DNA from: JAUVHV01 sp964523875
Lineage (GTDB): Bacteria; Omnitrophota; Gorgyraeia; JABMRG01
Direction: 5' to 3'
Length of the DNA: 13,168 nucleotides
NCBI GenBank assembly: GCA_964523875.1
Contig: CAZGAS010000035.1
Location: 1-13,168, forward strand
Shown: one piece after another, positions 12,747 to 13,168 of the stretch
Position numbering within the stretch: the stretch's first letter is position 1
Layout: the number at the start of each line of letters is the position of its first letter
Position numbers and translations under genes: made by a program
Notes under the pieces: generated by a model
Databases searched by the model: none
What the model was told of the DNA's origin: nothing
The model's input: the letters and a program-made list of their open reading frames with translations, nothing else

Positions 12747-12947
12747 TTAAAGCTTTACTACATTCACGGCCTGTTCGCCTTTAGGGCCTTGCTCGATATC
12801 AAACTCAACCGATTGGCCTTCATCTAAAGACTTATAACCATCACCCTGAATTGCGCTATGATGTACAAATACATCATTACCTGATTCAGGCGTAATAAAT
12901 CCATAACCTTTGCTGTTATTGAACCACTTTACTGTTCCTTTTGCCAT
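12747..12947 (-). CDS. csp: Cold-shock domain protein (CspA family)
   Basis: A 66-residue single cold-shock domain with RNP1 KGYGFI (13-18) and RNP2 VFVHHSAI (26-33), the start GTVKWFN and the end QAVNVVKL. It binds single-stranded RNA and DNA as an RNA chaperone in the cytoplasm and can act as a transcription antiterminator by melting hairpins. The length is standard. The ribosome-binding site GAAGGAGGT, about nine bases upstream of the ATG, is strong. The gene has its own promoter at 13069-13097 and its own terminator, so it is monocistronic. The leader of about 110 nt holds a terminator-like hairpin. Confidence 0.97.
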   Translation of the reverse strand: MAKGTVKWFNNSKGYGFITPESGNDVFVHHSAIQGDGYKSLDEGQSVEFDIEQGPKGEQAVNVVKL

Positions 12948-12995
12948 TACTCGTGTACCTCCTTCTTTTCAGATTGTAGCTGTATGGTAGAAAAC

Positions 12996-13034
12996 AAAAA
13001 AAACTGCAAGGAGAAGTTGCTTTTACCTTGCAGT
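12996..13034 (-). terminator. Intrinsic terminator in the csp leader, candidate attenuator
   Basis: On the minus strand ACTGCAAGG (13034-13026) pairs with CCTTGCAGT (13011-13003) across a 14-base loop and is followed directly by eight T residues (13003-12996). It lies between the csp promoter and the csp ribosome-binding site, so transcripts from that promoter must read through it to express csp. If transcription began instead below the hairpin, it would be the terminator of an upstream gene. Confidence 0.8.
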
Positions 13035-13068
13035 CCAAGTCATCTACACCTTTATTCACTACATGCAT

Positions 13069-13119
13069 AATTTACTATAATAATACCTGTTTGTCAAGAA
13101 AAAAATGTAAATTTGTCAA
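13069..13119 (-). promoter_or_regulatory. Promoter of csp, with a second upstream TTGACA
   Basis: TTGACA (13097-13092, minus) lies 17 bases from TAAATT (13074-13069, four of six matches to the -10 consensus). A second perfect TTGACA is 22 bases further upstream (13119-13114), without a good -10 at the right distance. Initiation is expected near 13060. Confidence 0.6.
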
Positions 13120-13121
13120 GC

Positions 13122-13166
13122 CAAAATTAAAATGTAACATTCTTAACAAAATTAAAATGTAACATT
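13122..13166. repeat. Tandem 20-bp direct repeat, 25-bp period, upstream of csp
   Basis: The unit CAAAATTAAAATGTAACATT occurs at 13122-13141 and 13147-13166. Each contains the palindrome AATGT-A-ACATT. The repeat is cut by the window end, so more units may follow. The placement upstream of the csp promoter would suit an operator or an AT-rich upstream element; it may instead belong to the neighbouring gene. Confidence 0.6.
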
Positions 13167-13168
13167 TG

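Noticed and set aside
13003..13068. Leader peptide starting at an ATG near 13068
   Set aside because: No ribosome-binding site precedes it, and the frame runs through the terminator hairpin and into csp out of frame.

Overview
The window looks like chromosomal DNA of an anaerobic, fermentative, probably uncultivated bacterium. The supporting signs are a four-subunit oxygen-sensitive 2-oxoacid:ferredoxin oxidoreductase, Feo-type ferrous iron uptake, bacterial dnaX/recR/tadA genes, sigma-70-like promoters, tRNAs with encoded CCA and Shine-Dalgarno starts. Gene content and protein style resemble Candidatus Omnitrophota or a neighbouring lineage. That placement is inference from memory; no marker gene here fixes the phylum. 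Every recognised gene is on the minus strand, so reading order runs from high to low coordinates.

Layout in reading order. (1) 12.7-13.17 kb: a cold-shock protein gene with a TTGACA promoter, an intrinsic terminator-like hairpin inside its leader, a strong terminator after the gene and tandem AT-rich repeats upstream. (2) 9.9-12.6 kb: an LsrF-like class I aldolase/thiolase overlapping a zinc alcohol dehydrogenase, preceded by a promoter whose -10 lies inside a perfect palindrome. A small secreted FN3-like protein and feoA follow, then feoB, which carries its own N-terminal FeoA domain. (3) 5.2-7.6 kb: a promoter, tRNA-Arg(ACG), tadA, tRNA-Ser(GCU) and dnaX. TadA makes the inosine of tRNA-Arg(ACG), so enzyme and substrate appear to share a transcript. 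(4) 4.47-5.18 kb: a structured 112-bp spacer where ybaB would often sit, then recR. (5) 1.06-4.47 kb: a near-consensus promoter drives a small two-helix membrane protein and porG-porD-porA-porB. The first ~20 codons of porD are made of a dispersed-repeat-like sequence. (6) 0.33-0.94 kb: a tRNA-Asn(GUU) gene interrupted within its anticodon by a 537-nt group I intron encoding an HNH endonuclease. (7) 1-330: non-coding DNA with palindromic repeats and hairpins.

The most noteworthy element is the group I intron in tRNA-Asn, between anticodon bases 35 and 36. Its endonuclease has a TTG start with an SD placed inside the intron, and its last codons double as the ribozyme P segment. Other points of interest are the repeat captured as protein at the porD N-terminus, the tRNA-Arg(ACG)/tadA pairing and the candidate attenuator in front of the cold-shock gene.
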